The notes: generated by a model from the letters alone, not told the origin. 64,000 nucleotides of DNA from Brevundimonas sp. (GCF_027484365.1 NZ_JAIXTC010000015.1:62001-126000), one strand, 5' to 3'. Numbered from the stretch's first letter, positions 22,935 through 32,210 are shown. A program made the numbers and translations.

Positions 22935-25328
22935 ATGCGGGTAATGGTTCTTGTCGCGGCGCTGGCCGTCGCCTTCACCGGCGCGGCCCAGGCCCAGGTC
23001 AGCCAGGGGCCGGTTCAGCAGACCGTCGGGACCTTTGAGGACAAGTTCCGCCAGTTCGAGGGCGAGGACTGGCCGACCCCGACCGACTATCGCAACGCCT
23101 CGGGGGCACCGGGTCACCGCTACTGGCAGCAGCAGGTCGACTACGACATCGACGTCACCCTGAACGAGCGGGACCGTTCGCTGACGGGCGTCGAGACCAT
23201 CACCTATACCAATAACTCACCGGACGGACTTCAGTACCTCTGGCTTCTGCTGGACCAGCAGAACTACCGCCGGGCCTCCCTGGCCGAGCGTAGCCGCACC
23301 GTCGGCGCCGACACGACCCTGTCCGTCAACGAGGTGGTTCGGGTCCAGCGGTTCCAGCAGTGGGAAGGGGGCTTCAACGACCTGAAGGTCACCGGGCAGG
23401 ACGGTCAGGATCTGCCGTTCTCGATCACCGATTCCATGCTGCGGATCGAACTGCCGCAGACCCTCGGGACAGGGCAGAGCTTCACCTTCACCCTCGCCTT
23501 CACCCTTCCGCTGCCCGAGACCAATGTTGTGGGTGGCCGCAGCGGGTATGAGTGTTTCACCAAGGCGTGGGAGGACGGCAACTGCATCTTCCTTGCCGCC
23601 CAGTGGTTCCCCCGCCTCGCGGTCTACTCGGACTACGAGGGCTGGCATAACGCCCAGTTCCTAGGCTCCGGGGAGTTCACGCTGGAGTTCGGCGACTACA
23701 ACGTCTCCATCACCGCCCCCGCCGACCACCAGGTCTCGGCCACCGGTGCCCTGCAGAATCCTGAAATCCTGACGGCCGCCCAGCGCGACCGGCTGGCTGA
23801 GGCGCGGACCGCCGATGAGCCCGTCTATATCGTGACGCCGGCCGAGGCCGCGGCCGCCGAAGCCAGCCCGGCCCGCTCCGGCACCCGCACCTGGACCTTT
23901 GCGGCCGAGAACGTGCGCGACTTCGCCTTCGCCTCCAGTCGCAAATTCATCTGGGACGCCATGGGCGTGGAGCAGGACAGCGCCGAGCATCCGGTGGTGA
24001 TGGCCATGTCCTTCTATCCCAAGGAGGCGCGCCCGTTGTGGGACGCCTGGTCGACCAAGGCCGTGGCCCACACCCTGGACGTCTACAACCAGTTCTCGAT
24101 CACCTATCCCTATCCCACGGCCCAGTCGGTCAACGGCCCGGTCGGGGGGATGGAATATCCCATGATCACCTTCAACGGGCCGCGCCCGCTGCGGGGGGAT
24201 GACGGCAGTCTGACCTATTCGGAGCGGACCAAGGCCGGTCTGATCGGGGTCATCATCCATGAGGTGGGGCACACCTATTTCCCGATGATCATCAACTCCG
24301 ATGAACGGCAGTGGACCTGGATGGACGAGGGGCTGAACAGCTTCCTGCAGTACCAGGCCGAAAAGCTGTGGGACGCCGACTTCCCGGCCCGGGGAGAACC
24401 GCGTCAGATCGTCGAATACATGATCTCGGAAAACCAGGTGCCGGTCATGACCCAGTCGGACAGCATCCTTCAGTTCGGCAACAACGCCTATGCCAAGCCC
24501 GCGACCGCCCTGAACATCCTGCGCGAGACCATCATGGGCCGCGAACTGTTCGACCGGGCCTTCCGCGAATACGCTCAACGCTGGGCCTTCAGGCGGCCCA
24601 CCCCCTACGACTTCTTCCGTACCATGGAGGAGTCCTCCGGCATGGACCTGGACTGGTTCTGGCGCGGCTGGTTCTACTCGACCGATCACGTCGATATCGC
24701 GCTGGACAACGTCATCGCCGTATCGCTGGAATCAACCGACCCCGAGGACCGTGCCCGTGCCGCCCGCGCCCGGTTCGAGGCCGAGCCGGAATCGCGCACC
24801 GTGGTCAACAACCGCGGCATCGAAACCGTGACCGAGCGCGATCCCTCGGTCCGCGACTATTACGACGAGACCGACGCCTTCACCGTCACGGCCAGCCAGC
24901 GCCGCGACGCCGCCAGCGCGCGCACAGCCGCCGAGGCCGACGCCAACCGCCGTCAGGCCCTGACGTTTGACGACAACGTCTATCGTTTCACCTTCTCCAA
25001 CGAGGGCGGCCTGGTGATGCCCGTCATCCTGAAGCTGAACTGGTCGGACGGCTCCGATGAGATCGTCCGTATTCCGGCCGAGATCTGGCGCCGCAACAGC
25101 CAGCGCGTGACCTGGCAGTATGTGTCGTCAAAGACACTGGTTTCGGCCGAGGTGGATCCCCTGTGGGAGACGGCCGACGCCAACCGGGCCAACAACGGTT
25201 TCCCCCAGTCGATCCAGCCCAGCCAGGTCCCGCTGCAGGCGCAGGGACCGCAGGGGTCCAACCGGATGCGTGACGACGACCGCCGGGTGACGCCCGATAG
25301 CCTGCGCCCACAGCCGGTGGCGCGATGA
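22935..25328 (+). CDS. Secreted M1-family zinc metallopeptidase
   Basis: Exported aminopeptidase-like enzyme, 797 residues. Signal peptide MRVMVLVAALAVAFTGAAQA. After an N-terminal beta-sandwich comes the gluzincin centre: GGMEYP (substrate N-terminus recognition, variant of GxMEN) about residue 405, HEVGH at 442-446, and the third zinc ligand Glu465 in WMDEGLNSF, 18 residues on, as in canonical M1 enzymes. The frame opens eight codons earlier at a TTG, but ATG 22935 gives the clean signal peptide. It overlaps the next gene by ATGA. Distinct from the M1 domain fused to the permease at 5079-8654. Confidence 0.93.
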   Translation: MRVMVLVAALAVAFTGAAQAQVSQGPVQQTVGTFEDKFRQFEGEDWPTPTDYRNASGAPGHRYWQQQVDYDIDVTLNERDRSLTGVETITYTNNSPDGLQYLWLLLDQQNYRRASLAERSRTVGADTTLSVNEVVRVQRFQQWEGGFNDLKVTGQDGQDLPFSITDSMLRIELPQTLGTGQSFTFTLAFTLPLPETNVVGGRSGYECFTKAWEDGNCIFLAAQWFPRLAVYSDYEGWHNAQFLGSGEFTLEFGDYNVSITAPADHQVSATGALQNPEILTAAQRDRLAEARTADEPVYIVTPAEAAAAEASPARSGTRTWTFAAENVRDFAFASSRKFIWDAMGVEQDSAEHPVVMAMSFYPKEARPLWDAWSTKAVAHTLDVYNQFSITYPYPTAQSVNGPVGGMEYPMITFNGPRPLRGDDGSLTYSERTKAGLIGVIIHEVGHTYFPMIINSDERQWTWMDEGLNSFLQYQAEKLWDADFPARGEPRQIVEYMISENQVPVMTQSDSILQFGNNAYAKPATALNILRETIMGRELFDRAFREYAQRWAFRRPTPYDFFRTMEESSGMDLDWFWRGWFYSTDHVDIALDNVIAVSLESTDPEDRARAARARFEAEPESRTVVNNRGIETVTERDPSVRDYYDETDAFTVTASQRRDAASARTAAEADANRRQALTFDDNVYRFTFSNEGGLVMPVILKLNWSDGSDEIVRIPAEIWRRNSQRVTWQYVSSKTLVSAEVDPLWETADANRANNGFPQSIQPSQVPLQAQGPQGSNRMRDDDRRVTPDSLRPQPVAR

Positions 25329-25831
25329 GGGGCCGCATTTTTCTGGCCGGCCTCGTCGCCGGCCTGGTTCTGGCCACGCCGGTCCTGGCCCATCGCGGCC
25401 ATTCCGGGCTTACCGTGATCGAGGTCGATCCCCGGAGCGGGGCCGTCACCGTGTCCCACCGCTTTGCCGCCCATGACGTCGAGCCCGCGCTGGTGACGGT
25501 CGCTCCCGACGCCCAGCCGACGCTGGACGATCCGGACGCTGTGGCTGCGCTGGAAGAGCATCTGGACCGCCGGTTCCGGCTGGAGGTGGACGGCGCGCTC
25601 GTCGAGCTGGACCATGCCGTGACCGATCTGGCCGCGGACAATATCCGGGTCGACTACGCCGGCAGCGGACCGTCCGGCGCGGCAGTGCGCACAGTCCGGG
25701 TCGATCTCGACTTCTTCCCTGGCGTCCACGACGATCAGGAACAGCAGGTCAATATCCGCGTGGCGGGCGTGACCCGGACCGTAGTGTTTCGACCCGGCAG
25801 CGCGGCCCAGATGGTGACTTTCGGCCGCTGA
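25325..25831 (+). CDS. DUF6702-like exported protein
   Basis: A 168-residue protein with a signal peptide ending PVLAHRGH. The mature part resembles the uncharacterised DUF6702 family: a HRGHSGLTVIEVDPRSGAVTVSHRFAAHD opening, then alternating strands with DALVELDH-like turns and a closing strand TVVFRPGSAAQMVTF. It starts inside the stop of the M1 peptidase gene (ATGA), so it is translationally coupled. In other proteobacteria and Bacteroidetes such proteins also neighbour M1 peptidases (from memory). A role as peptidase partner or periplasmic accessory is inference. Family assignment moderate. Confidence 0.65.
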   Translation: MRGRIFLAGLVAGLVLATPVLAHRGHSGLTVIEVDPRSGAVTVSHRFAAHDVEPALVTVAPDAQPTLDDPDAVAALEEHLDRRFRLEVDGALVELDHAVTDLAADNIRVDYAGSGPSGAAVRTVRVDLDFFPGVHDDQEQQVNIRVAGVTRTVVFRPGSAAQMVTFGR

Positions 25832-25956
25832 GCGGTCCGGGAGGGTGGAAATACCCCTCCGGGCACCTGAAGCCGCCAAAATTGGAAGTTTTTTCCAGAA
25901 CGCCTTGTGCAGCGCCGCGATTTCTGGTCCTATGTACAGGTAATCAGGAGCCGGCC

Positions 25957-26109
25957 GTGAGCCACCCGAACCGCCATGCCTCGACCCGCCACCCGGCCCG
26001 CGCCGTCGCTGCGCCGCGGCCTGTGATCACGCCTGCCGCCCTGACCACCCTTATTGTCAGCGTACTCCTTGGCCTGCTCTCCGGAGCGGCGTGGATGCAA
26101 CTGACCTGA
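25957..26109 (+). CDS. Small Leu/Ile/Val-rich peptide upstream of ilvD, candidate attenuator leader peptide
   Basis: A 50-codon frame starting at GTG 25957, with AGGAG seven bases upstream, and ending at 26107-26109. Codons 29-41 read L-T-T-L-I-V-S-V-L-L-G-L-L: nine of thirteen specify branched-chain residues, and several use codons unusual in this GC-rich genome (CTT, ATT, GTA, CTC). A hairpin and T-run follow 30 bp later, then ilvD 47 bp beyond the hairpin base. This arrangement fits a ribosome-mediated attenuator for the ilv genes. Alternatively it is a small single-pass membrane protein. The frame is open back to 25882. Confidence 0.55.
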   Translation: MSHPNRHASTRHPARAVAAPRPVITPAALTTLIVSVLLGLLSGAAWMQLT

Positions 26110-26168
26110 ACCCAAGCAAAATCAGGATCGACCGCAGCCACCCGCTCCCGACAGGAAGCGGGTTTTTT
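26083..26168 (+). terminator. Candidate ilv attenuator: terminator with competing antiterminator arm
   Basis: ACCCGCT (26140-26146) pairs with AGCGGGT (26157-26163) and is followed by a run of six T, a standard intrinsic terminator 40 bp before ilvD. GGAGCGGCGTGG at 26083-26094, directly after the Leu/Val codon run, can instead pair with CCACCCGCTCC (26138-26148) with one bulged base. That would bury the terminator's 5' arm. The two structures are mutually exclusive. A ribosome stalled on the branched-chain codons would leave the antiterminator arm free; one reaching the stop at 26107 would cover it. Confidence 0.6.
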
Positions 26169-26209
26169 GTTGCGCCGGTCCGGGACCCCTCTCGGAACGC
26201 CTTAAGACA

Positions 26210-27949
26210 ATGACGCAAGATTTCACCCCGGATGACACGGCCCCGTCGCCTCAGCGACGTAGCGCCGTCGTGACCGCAGGAGCCAACCGCGCCGCGGCCC
26301 GCAGCTATCTGCGGGCCGCCGGCATGGACGACGCCGACTTCGACAAGCCGATGATCGCGGTGGTCAACACCTGGTCGTCGGTGACGCCCTGCAACATGCA
26401 TCTGGACCGGCTGGCGAAGGACGTCCGCGCGGGCATCATCGCTGCGGGCGGCTTCCCGATCGACTTCAACACCATCGTCGTCACCGACGGCATCTCGATG
26501 GGCACGCCGGGCATGAAGGCCTCGCTGATCTCCCGCGAGGTCGTCGCCGACTCGATCGAACTGGCGGTCCAGGGGCATCAGCTGGACGGCGTCGTCTGCA
26601 TCGTGGGCTGCGACAAGACCATCCCGGCCGCCGCCATGGCCCTGGCCCGGATGGATATCCCGGGTCTGGTCTACTACGGCGGGACCATCATGCCGGGCGT
26701 CATCGGCGGCAAGGAGATCTCCATCCAGGATGTGTTCGAGGCCATCGGCGCACGCGGCGCCGGGACCATCGACGACGACCAGCTGAAGAGGGTCGAGAGC
26801 GCGGCCTGCCCGGGCGCCGGCGCCTGCGGCGGCCAGTTCACGGCAAACACCATGGCGATGGCCCTGTCGGTCATGGGGTTGTCTCCCATGGGAGCGAACG
26901 ACGTCCCCGCCGTCGACCCGATGAAGGGCGCACAGGGCCATCGTTGCGGCGAACTGATCGTCGAACGCGTCTTCGCCGGCGACACGGCCCGCAAATACAT
27001 CACCCGCGCGTCGCTGAAGAATGCGGCCGCAGCCGTCTCGGCCTCGGGCGGATCGACCAACGCCGTCCTGCACCTGACCGCCATCGCCATTGAGGCGGGG
27101 ATCGAGTTCGGGGTCGAGGACTGCAACACCGCCTGCGAGGAGACGCCGGTCATCTGCGACCTGAAGCCGGGCGGCCGGTTCCTGGCCTCGCATCTGTACG
27201 CCTCAGGCGGCACCCGCCTGGTGACCCAGCGGCTGGCCGAGGCCGGCAAGATCGTCAACGCCCCGACCGTCTCGGGTCGCAGCCTGTTCGCCGAGGCCGC
27301 CGAGGCCGAGGAAACCCCGGGCCAGCAAGTCGTCTCGACGGTTGCGGAGCCCTTCAGCCCGCGCGGCTCCTACGCCGTCATCTATGGCGACATCGCCCCA
27401 GACGGCGCCGTCATCAAGCTGACCGGCCACAAGGTCGACCGGTTCGAGGGCCCCGCCTGCGTGTTCGATTCCGAGGAAGACGCCTTCCACGCCGTCCAGG
27501 ACGGTTCGGTCGGCGAGGGCGACGTCATCGTCATCCGCTATGAAGGTCCGCAAGGCGGCCCCGGCATGCGCGAGATGCTGCAGGTAACCGCCGCCCTGAA
27601 GGGTCGGGGCATCCACGACGTCGCCCTGATCACCGACGGCCGGTTCTCGGGCGCCAGCTACGGCTTCGTCGCCGGCCATGTGTCGCCGGAAGCGGCGGCG
27701 GGCGGCCCGATCGCCCTGATCCGCGACGGCGACCGCATCACCATCGACGTCACCGCGCGCCGCATCGACGTCGCCGCCGACCTGGCCGAGCGCCGGACCG
27801 CCCACACCGCGCCGCCGCTGAACGCCGCCACGGGCGTCTTCGCCAAGTATCGCGCCTCGGTGGCCTCGGCCGCCCAGGGCGCGGTCACCATTCCCAACCC
27901 GCCGCCGGCCCAAGTCCGCGCGGAAACCCGTCAGACGCAGGAAGCCTGA
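26210..27949 (+). CDS. ilvD: Dihydroxy-acid dehydratase
   Basis: Dehydrates 2,3-dihydroxy-isovalerate and 2,3-dihydroxy-3-methylvalerate to the 2-keto acids, the third common step of valine and isoleucine synthesis. 579 residues, normal length. Fe-S and catalytic motifs: GCDKTIPAAAMALAR, CPGAGACGGQFTANTM, and DGRFSGASYG near the end. First enzyme gene after the candidate attenuator; the ATG has only a weak Shine-Dalgarno (AAG). The ilvC gene begins 3 bp after its stop. The C-terminal tail after AQGAVTIP is Pro/Ala/Glu rich and probably disordered. Confidence 0.97.
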   Translation: MTQDFTPDDTAPSPQRRSAVVTAGANRAAARSYLRAAGMDDADFDKPMIAVVNTWSSVTPCNMHLDRLAKDVRAGIIAAGGFPIDFNTIVVTDGISMGTPGMKASLISREVVADSIELAVQGHQLDGVVCIVGCDKTIPAAAMALARMDIPGLVYYGGTIMPGVIGGKEISIQDVFEAIGARGAGTIDDDQLKRVESAACPGAGACGGQFTANTMAMALSVMGLSPMGANDVPAVDPMKGAQGHRCGELIVERVFAGDTARKYITRASLKNAAAAVSASGGSTNAVLHLTAIAIEAGIEFGVEDCNTACEETPVICDLKPGGRFLASHLYASGGTRLVTQRLAEAGKIVNAPTVSGRSLFAEAAEAEETPGQQVVSTVAEPFSPRGSYAVIYGDIAPDGAVIKLTGHKVDRFEGPACVFDSEEDAFHAVQDGSVGEGDVIVIRYEGPQGGPGMREMLQVTAALKGRGIHDVALITDGRFSGASYGFVAGHVSPEAAAGGPIALIRDGDRITIDVTARRIDVAADLAERRTAHTAPPLNAATGVFAKYRASVASAAQGAVTIPNPPPAQVRAETRQTQEA

Positions 27950-27952
27950 GCC

Positions 27953-28963
27953 ATGCAAATCTACACCAACGACGACATCCGTCCCGGCGTCATCGCCGGC
28001 CAGCGCATCGCCGTCATCGGCTATGGCTCGCAGGGTCGCGCCCATGCGCAGAACCTGAAGGATTCGGGCCACGACGTGGTTGTCGGTGTCCGCCACGGCG
28101 GCAAGGGCTGGAAGAACGCCCAGGCCGACGGCGTTCCGACCGCGGAGCCCGGCGAAGCGGTGAAGGGGGCGGATATCATCGCCATCCTGACCCCCGACAT
28201 GGCCCAGGCCCAGATCTACAAGGACATCATCGAGCCCAACGCCAAGAAGGGCGCGGCCATCCTGTTCGCCCACGGCTTCTCGATCCTGTACGGCCGCGTC
28301 ACGCCGCGTAAGGACATGGACGTCATCCTGGTGGCGCCCAAGGGGCCGGGCGACCTGGTCCGCCGCGAGTATGCGCGCGGACGCGGCGTCCCCGCCCTGT
28401 TCGCCGTCGAGCAGGACGCGACCGGCAAGGCCCGCGACCGGGCCATGGGCTACGCCAAGGGCATCGGCGGGGCGACCGGCGGTCTGCTGGAAACCAGCTT
28501 CAAGGAAGAGACCGAGACCGACCTGTTCGGCGAACAGGCCGTCCTGTGCGGCGGCGCCAAGGAGCTGGTCATGGGCGGTTTCACCACCCTGGTCGAAGCC
28601 GGCTACCAGCCCGAGATCGCCTATTTCGAATGCATGCACGAGCTGAAGCTGATCGTGGACCTGTTCTACGAGGGCGGCATCACGAAGATGAACGAGTTCA
28701 TCTCCGAAACGGCCAAATGGGGCTCGGTCGTCTCCGGCCCGCGCGTGATCAACGCCGAGACCCGCGCGCGCATGAAGGAGATCCTGACCGAGATCCAGGA
28801 CGGCACCTTCGCCCGTGAATGGATCGCGGAGAACGAGGCCGGCAAGGGCGCCTACGACGCCCTGGTCAAGGCCGACAGCGAGCATCTGATCGAGTCGGTC
28901 GGCAAGGGTCTGCGCGAGCGGATGGCCTGGCTGCACGCCCCCAAGACCGCCGAAGCCGCATAG
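27953..28963 (+). CDS. ilvC: Ketol-acid reductoisomerase (NADP+), class I
   Basis: Isomerises and reduces acetolactate or acetohydroxybutyrate. The 336 residues fit the short class I form. The Rossmann motif [13 protein letters not shown] is at residues about 23-35. The Mg-binding helices follow: [17 protein letters not shown] and the acidic [17 protein letters not shown] helix (here [18 protein letters not shown]). AGGAAG precedes the ATG. It lies 3 bp after ilvD and 33 bp before ilvB, in one operon. Confidence 0.97.
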   Translation: MQIYTNDDIRPGVIAGQRIAVIGYGSQGRAHAQNLKDSGHDVVVGVRHGGKGWKNAQADGVPTAEPGEAVKGADIIAILTPDMAQAQIYKDIIEPNAKKGAAILFAHGFSILYGRVTPRKDMDVILVAPKGPGDLVRREYARGRGVPALFAVEQDATGKARDRAMGYAKGIGGATGGLLETSFKEETETDLFGEQAVLCGGAKELVMGGFTTLVEAGYQPEIAYFECMHELKLIVDLFYEGGITKMNEFISETAKWGSVVSGPRVINAETRARMKEILTEIQDGTFAREWIAENEAGKGAYDALVKADSEHLIESVGKGLRERMAWLHAPKTAEAA

Positions 28964-28996
28964 TCGAACCGCAGAAAAGTCAGCGTCAGAACCGCA

Positions 28997-30721
28997 ATGT
29001 CAGCCGTCGCCACCGCCATCAGCGCCAAAGCCGCAGCCGCTCCCCGGAGCGGTGCGCAGCTGCTCGTCTCCACCCTGGACAGGCTGGGCGTCGAGGTGGT
29101 GTTCGGCTATCCGGGCGGCGCGATCATGCCGGTCTATGACGCCCTGACCGGCGCGGGCGTGAAGCACATCCTGGTCCGCCACGAGCAGGGCGCGGCCTTC
29201 GCGGCCGACGCCTATGCCCGGGCGACCGGGAAGGTCGGCGTCTGTATGGCGACCTCGGGTCCGGGCGCGACCAACCTGATCACCGGCATCGCCAATGCGA
29301 TGATGGACTCGGTGCCGATGGTCTGCATCACCGGCAACGTCGCCACCCATCTGATGGGGACCGACGCCTTCCAGGAGATCGACATCCTGGGCGTCACCCT
29401 GCCGCTGGTGAAGCACTCTTGGGTCGTTCGCGACCCGGCCGACATCCCGGCCGTCATGGAAGAGGCCTTCCACGTCGCGCGCTCGGGCCGGCCCGGTCCG
29501 GTCCTGGTCGACCTGCCCAAGGACGTCCAGGTCGGCACGACGTCCGACGACTTCGGTTTCCACTATCCCAATGACGCCACGCCGCTGGATCACGCCGCCA
29601 TCGCCGAGGCGGAGACCCTGATCCGTGCGGCCGGACGCCCGCTGATCTACATCGGCGGCGGGGTGAAGATCGCCGGCGCCGTCGAGGCCCTGCGCGACTT
29701 CGCCGAACGGACGGGCATCCCCTCGGTTTCGACCCTGAACGCCCTGGGTTCGGTCCGCACGGACGCGCCGGGCTTCCTGGGCATGCTGGGCATGCACGGC
29801 ACCCGCGCCGCCAACGAGGCGGTGCAGGAAAGCGATCTGCTGATCGTCTTCGGCGCCCGGTTCGATGACCGCGCGACCGGCAAGCTGAACGAGTTCGCAC
29901 CGCATGCGAAGGTCGTGCATTTCGACATCGATCCGGCCGAGATCAACAAGCTGCGGAACGCTCACGTCCCCGTCGTCGGCGACCTGAAAGCCGGCATCGA
30001 GGCCCTGACCGGCCGGATGCAGCACGTGACGCTGGCCATCGATCCGTGGATCATCCGCTCGACCTCGAACGCCAAACGGAACGCCTTCCGCTATGACGCG
30101 CCGGGCGAGGGGGTCTATGCGCCCGCCCTGCTGAACGAGCTGTCGAAGACTGCCGGCGACACCTTCATCGCCGCCTGCGACGTCGGTCAGCATCAGATGT
30201 GGGTCGCGCAGCACTGCGAGTTCGCCCGTCCCGAAAGCCACCTGACCTCGGGCGGTCTGGGTGCGATGGGCTACGGCCTGCCCGCCGGTCTGGGCGCCAA
30301 GCTGGCCAAACCCGAGGCCCATGTCGTCACCATCTCGGGCGACGGCAGCTTCATGATGAACATCCAGGAGCTGGCGACCCTGCGCCGCTACGGCGTCGCC
30401 CTGAAGATCGTGCTGCTGGACAACTCCTCGCTGGGGCTGGTGCGCCAGTGGCAGGAGCTGTTCTTCGCCGAGAACTATTCCGAGGTCGATCTGTCGGACA
30501 ATCCCGACTTCGTCGCCGTGGCCCAGGCCTTCGGCATCGAGGCCTTCATGATCGACCGCCGGGATCAGGTCACGGACGGCATCGCCCGTCTGCTGGCCGC
30601 TCCCGGCCCGTGCCTGATGCACGTCCTGATCGACCCCAAAGAGAACGTCTGGCCTCTGGTCCCGCCGGGCAAGAACAACGCCGAAATGATGCACGACACG
30701 CGCTTTGAAGGAGACATGTGA
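28997..30721 (+). CDS. ilvB: Acetolactate synthase catalytic subunit
   Basis: ThDP- and FAD-dependent synthase making acetolactate and acetohydroxybutyrate, the committed step. 574 residues. The N-terminal ThDP domain has VFGYPGGAIMPVYDAL and the catalytic Glu in VRHEQGAAFAADAYAR. The central FAD domain follows. The C-terminal domain has the diphosphate-binding motif GDGSFMMNIQELATL...LLDNSSLG. Stop and next start share TGATG, so the regulatory subunit is translated in coupling. The first ~15 residues (Ala-rich) are a variable extension. Confidence 0.97.
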   Translation: MSAVATAISAKAAAAPRSGAQLLVSTLDRLGVEVVFGYPGGAIMPVYDALTGAGVKHILVRHEQGAAFAADAYARATGKVGVCMATSGPGATNLITGIANAMMDSVPMVCITGNVATHLMGTDAFQEIDILGVTLPLVKHSWVVRDPADIPAVMEEAFHVARSGRPGPVLVDLPKDVQVGTTSDDFGFHYPNDATPLDHAAIAEAETLIRAAGRPLIYIGGGVKIAGAVEALRDFAERTGIPSVSTLNALGSVRTDAPGFLGMLGMHGTRAANEAVQESDLLIVFGARFDDRATGKLNEFAPHAKVVHFDIDPAEINKLRNAHVPVVGDLKAGIEALTGRMQHVTLAIDPWIIRSTSNAKRNAFRYDAPGEGVYAPALLNELSKTAGDTFIAACDVGQHQMWVAQHCEFARPESHLTSGGLGAMGYGLPAGLGAKLAKPEAHVVTISGDGSFMMNIQELATLRRYGVALKIVLLDNSSLGLVRQWQELFFAENYSEVDLSDNPDFVAVAQAFGIEAFMIDRRDQVTDGIARLLAAPGPCLMHVLIDPKENVWPLVPPGKNNAEMMHDTRFEGDM

Positions 30722-30987
30722 TGAGCGACACCATCCATATCCAGATCGACCGGGCCGACGGCTCGCTCCAGCGCCTCATCGGCCTCGTCGAGCGTCGGGG
30801 CTTCCATATCGACGGCATGAGCCTGTCGGACGAGGGTGCCATGCGCCGCGTCCAGCTGCAGGTTCGCGGCCGCGACGAGGGACGCTGCACCGAGAACCTG
30901 GGCCGCCAGATCGACAAGCTGGTCGGCGCCACCCGGGTCGGGTTCGCCGGGTCGACCTATGGCTATCAGAGCGTCGCCGCAGCATGA
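30721..30987 (+). CDS. ilvN: Acetolactate synthase small (regulatory) subunit, short ACT-domain type
   Basis: A single ACT domain of 88 residues (IHIQIDRADGSLQRLIGLVERRGFHIDGM...). It is comparable to E. coli IlvM (about 87) and half the size of the usual alphaproteobacterial IlvN (about 170-190), so it lacks the second ACT-like half. AAGGAG lies seven bases before ATG 30721, which overlaps the ilvB stop (TGATG); GTG 30718 is an alternative start. Its own stop overlaps the leuA start (ATGA). Expected to stabilise or regulate IlvB; valine sensitivity cannot be read from sequence. Confidence 0.88.
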   Translation: MSDTIHIQIDRADGSLQRLIGLVERRGFHIDGMSLSDEGAMRRVQLQVRGRDEGRCTENLGRQIDKLVGATRVGFAGSTYGYQSVAAA

Positions 30988-32210
30988 CCGGCTCCATCAT
31001 CGATCGAGTAAGCACCGACCCGAACCGGGTCATCGTCTTCGACACCACCATGCGTGACGGCGAACAGGCGCCGGGCTTCTCCATGTCGCCCGACGACAAG
31101 GTCCGCATGGGCCGCACGCTGAAGGCCCTGGGCGTCGACGTCATGGAGGCAGGCTTCGCGGCTGCCTCGCCGGGCGACGAGGACTGCATCCGGGCGGTCG
31201 TCGGCGAGCTGGCCGAGGACGACTCCGGGCCCGTGTTCTGCTCCCTGTCGCGGTCGAACGAGAGCGACATCGACGCCTCGTACCGCGCCCTGCGGGGGAC
31301 GAAGCGCCGCCGTTGCCACGTCTTCATCGGCACCAGCCCGATCCACCGCTCCGCCAAGCTGAAGATGACCCCGGATCAGGTTCTGGCCCAGGCCGTGCGG
31401 TCGGTCGAATACGCCCGCACCCATTTCCACGATGTCGAGTTCTCGGCCGAGGACGCCATTCGCACCGAGCCGCAGTTTCTGGCCGAGGTGCTGGAGGCTG
31501 CGGCCGGCGCCGGCGCGTCGACCCTGAATGTGCCGGACACGGTCGGTTATGCGACGCCGGACGAGATCGCCAGCCTGTACCGGTTCCTGATCGCCAGGAT
31601 CCGCCCGAACTTCCCGAACGTGATCTTCTCCACCCACTGCCACAACGACCTGGGCCTGGCCGTGGCCAACAGCCTGTCGGCGGTCGAGGCGGGCGTGCGC
31701 CAGGTCGAATCGACCATCAACGGCATCGGCGAACGCGCCGGCAATGCGGCGCTGGAAGAGGTCGTCATGGCCCTGAGGGTCCGGGCCGAACGCTACGGCG
31801 TCACGACCGGCATCGACACGACGAAGCTGCTGGAGACCAGCCGCATGCTGAGCGAGGTCACCCACTCGCCGATCGTGCGCAACAAGGCCATCGTCGGCAT
31901 CAATGCCTTCGCCCACGAGGCCGGCATTCACCAGCACGGCATGTACGCCGACGCCCGCACCTATGAGATCATGCGTCCAGAGGACGTCGGCTTCTCGGGC
32001 AGCTTCTTCGTCCTGGGCAAGCATTCGGGCCGGACGGCGGTGCAGAAGCGGGCCGAGGTCCTCGGCTATCCGCTGGTCGGCGATCACCTGACCGACGCCT
32101 TCGCCGCCTTCAAGACACGCGCCGACGAGATCGGCGAGATCGACGACGCCGAGCTGATCGCCATCTGCACCGCGACAGCGCGGAAAGAGGCGGCGCATGT
32201 CGCAGCCTGA
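30984..32210 (+). CDS. leuA: 2-isopropylmalate synthase, short form lacking the regulatory domain
   Basis: Condenses 2-ketoisovalerate with acetyl-CoA, first step of leucine synthesis. The TIM-barrel shows [13 protein letters not shown] near the N-terminus, GTSPIHR, the metal-site [15 protein letters not shown], and NGIGERAGN; the helical linker has GIHQHGM and GKHSGR. It ends at 408 residues, about 110 short of typical LeuA (about 510-560), so the C-terminal allosteric domain is absent. No frameshift is visible: the TGA is followed by a palindromic repeat and then leuC. A homocitrate- or citramalate-synthase activity is possible, but the ilv-leu context favours LeuA. Frame extends upstream only as a shadow. 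Confidence 0.88.
   Translation: MTGSIIDRVSTDPNRVIVFDTTMRDGEQAPGFSMSPDDKVRMGRTLKALGVDVMEAGFAAASPGDEDCIRAVVGELAEDDSGPVFCSLSRSNESDIDASYRALRGTKRRRCHVFIGTSPIHRSAKLKMTPDQVLAQAVRSVEYARTHFHDVEFSAEDAIRTEPQFLAEVLEAAAGAGASTLNVPDTVGYATPDEIASLYRFLIARIRPNFPNVIFSTHCHNDLGLAVANSLSAVEAGVRQVESTINGIGERAGNAALEEVVMALRVRAERYGVTTGIDTTKLLETSRMLSEVTHSPIVRNKAIVGINAFAHEAGIHQHGMYADARTYEIMRPEDVGFSGSFFVLGKHSGRTAVQKRAEVLGYPLVGDHLTDAFAAFKTRADEIGEIDDAELIAICTATARKEAAHVAA

Noticed and set aside
25905..25936. A sigma-70 promoter (TTGTGC and TATGTA) for the ilv leader
   Set aside because: The spacer is 20 bases, outside the usual 16-18, and both hexamers are imperfect; the true start of the leader remains unknown.
27203..28936. 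A 577-codon minus-strand frame spanning ilvD and ilvC
   Set aside because: It is the antisense shadow of two conserved genes on the opposite strand, with no recognisable domain and no credible start.
29000..30694. A 564-codon minus-strand frame opposite ilvB
   Set aside because: Mirror of the acetolactate synthase reading frame; amino-acid composition and lack of motifs mark it as a shadow.
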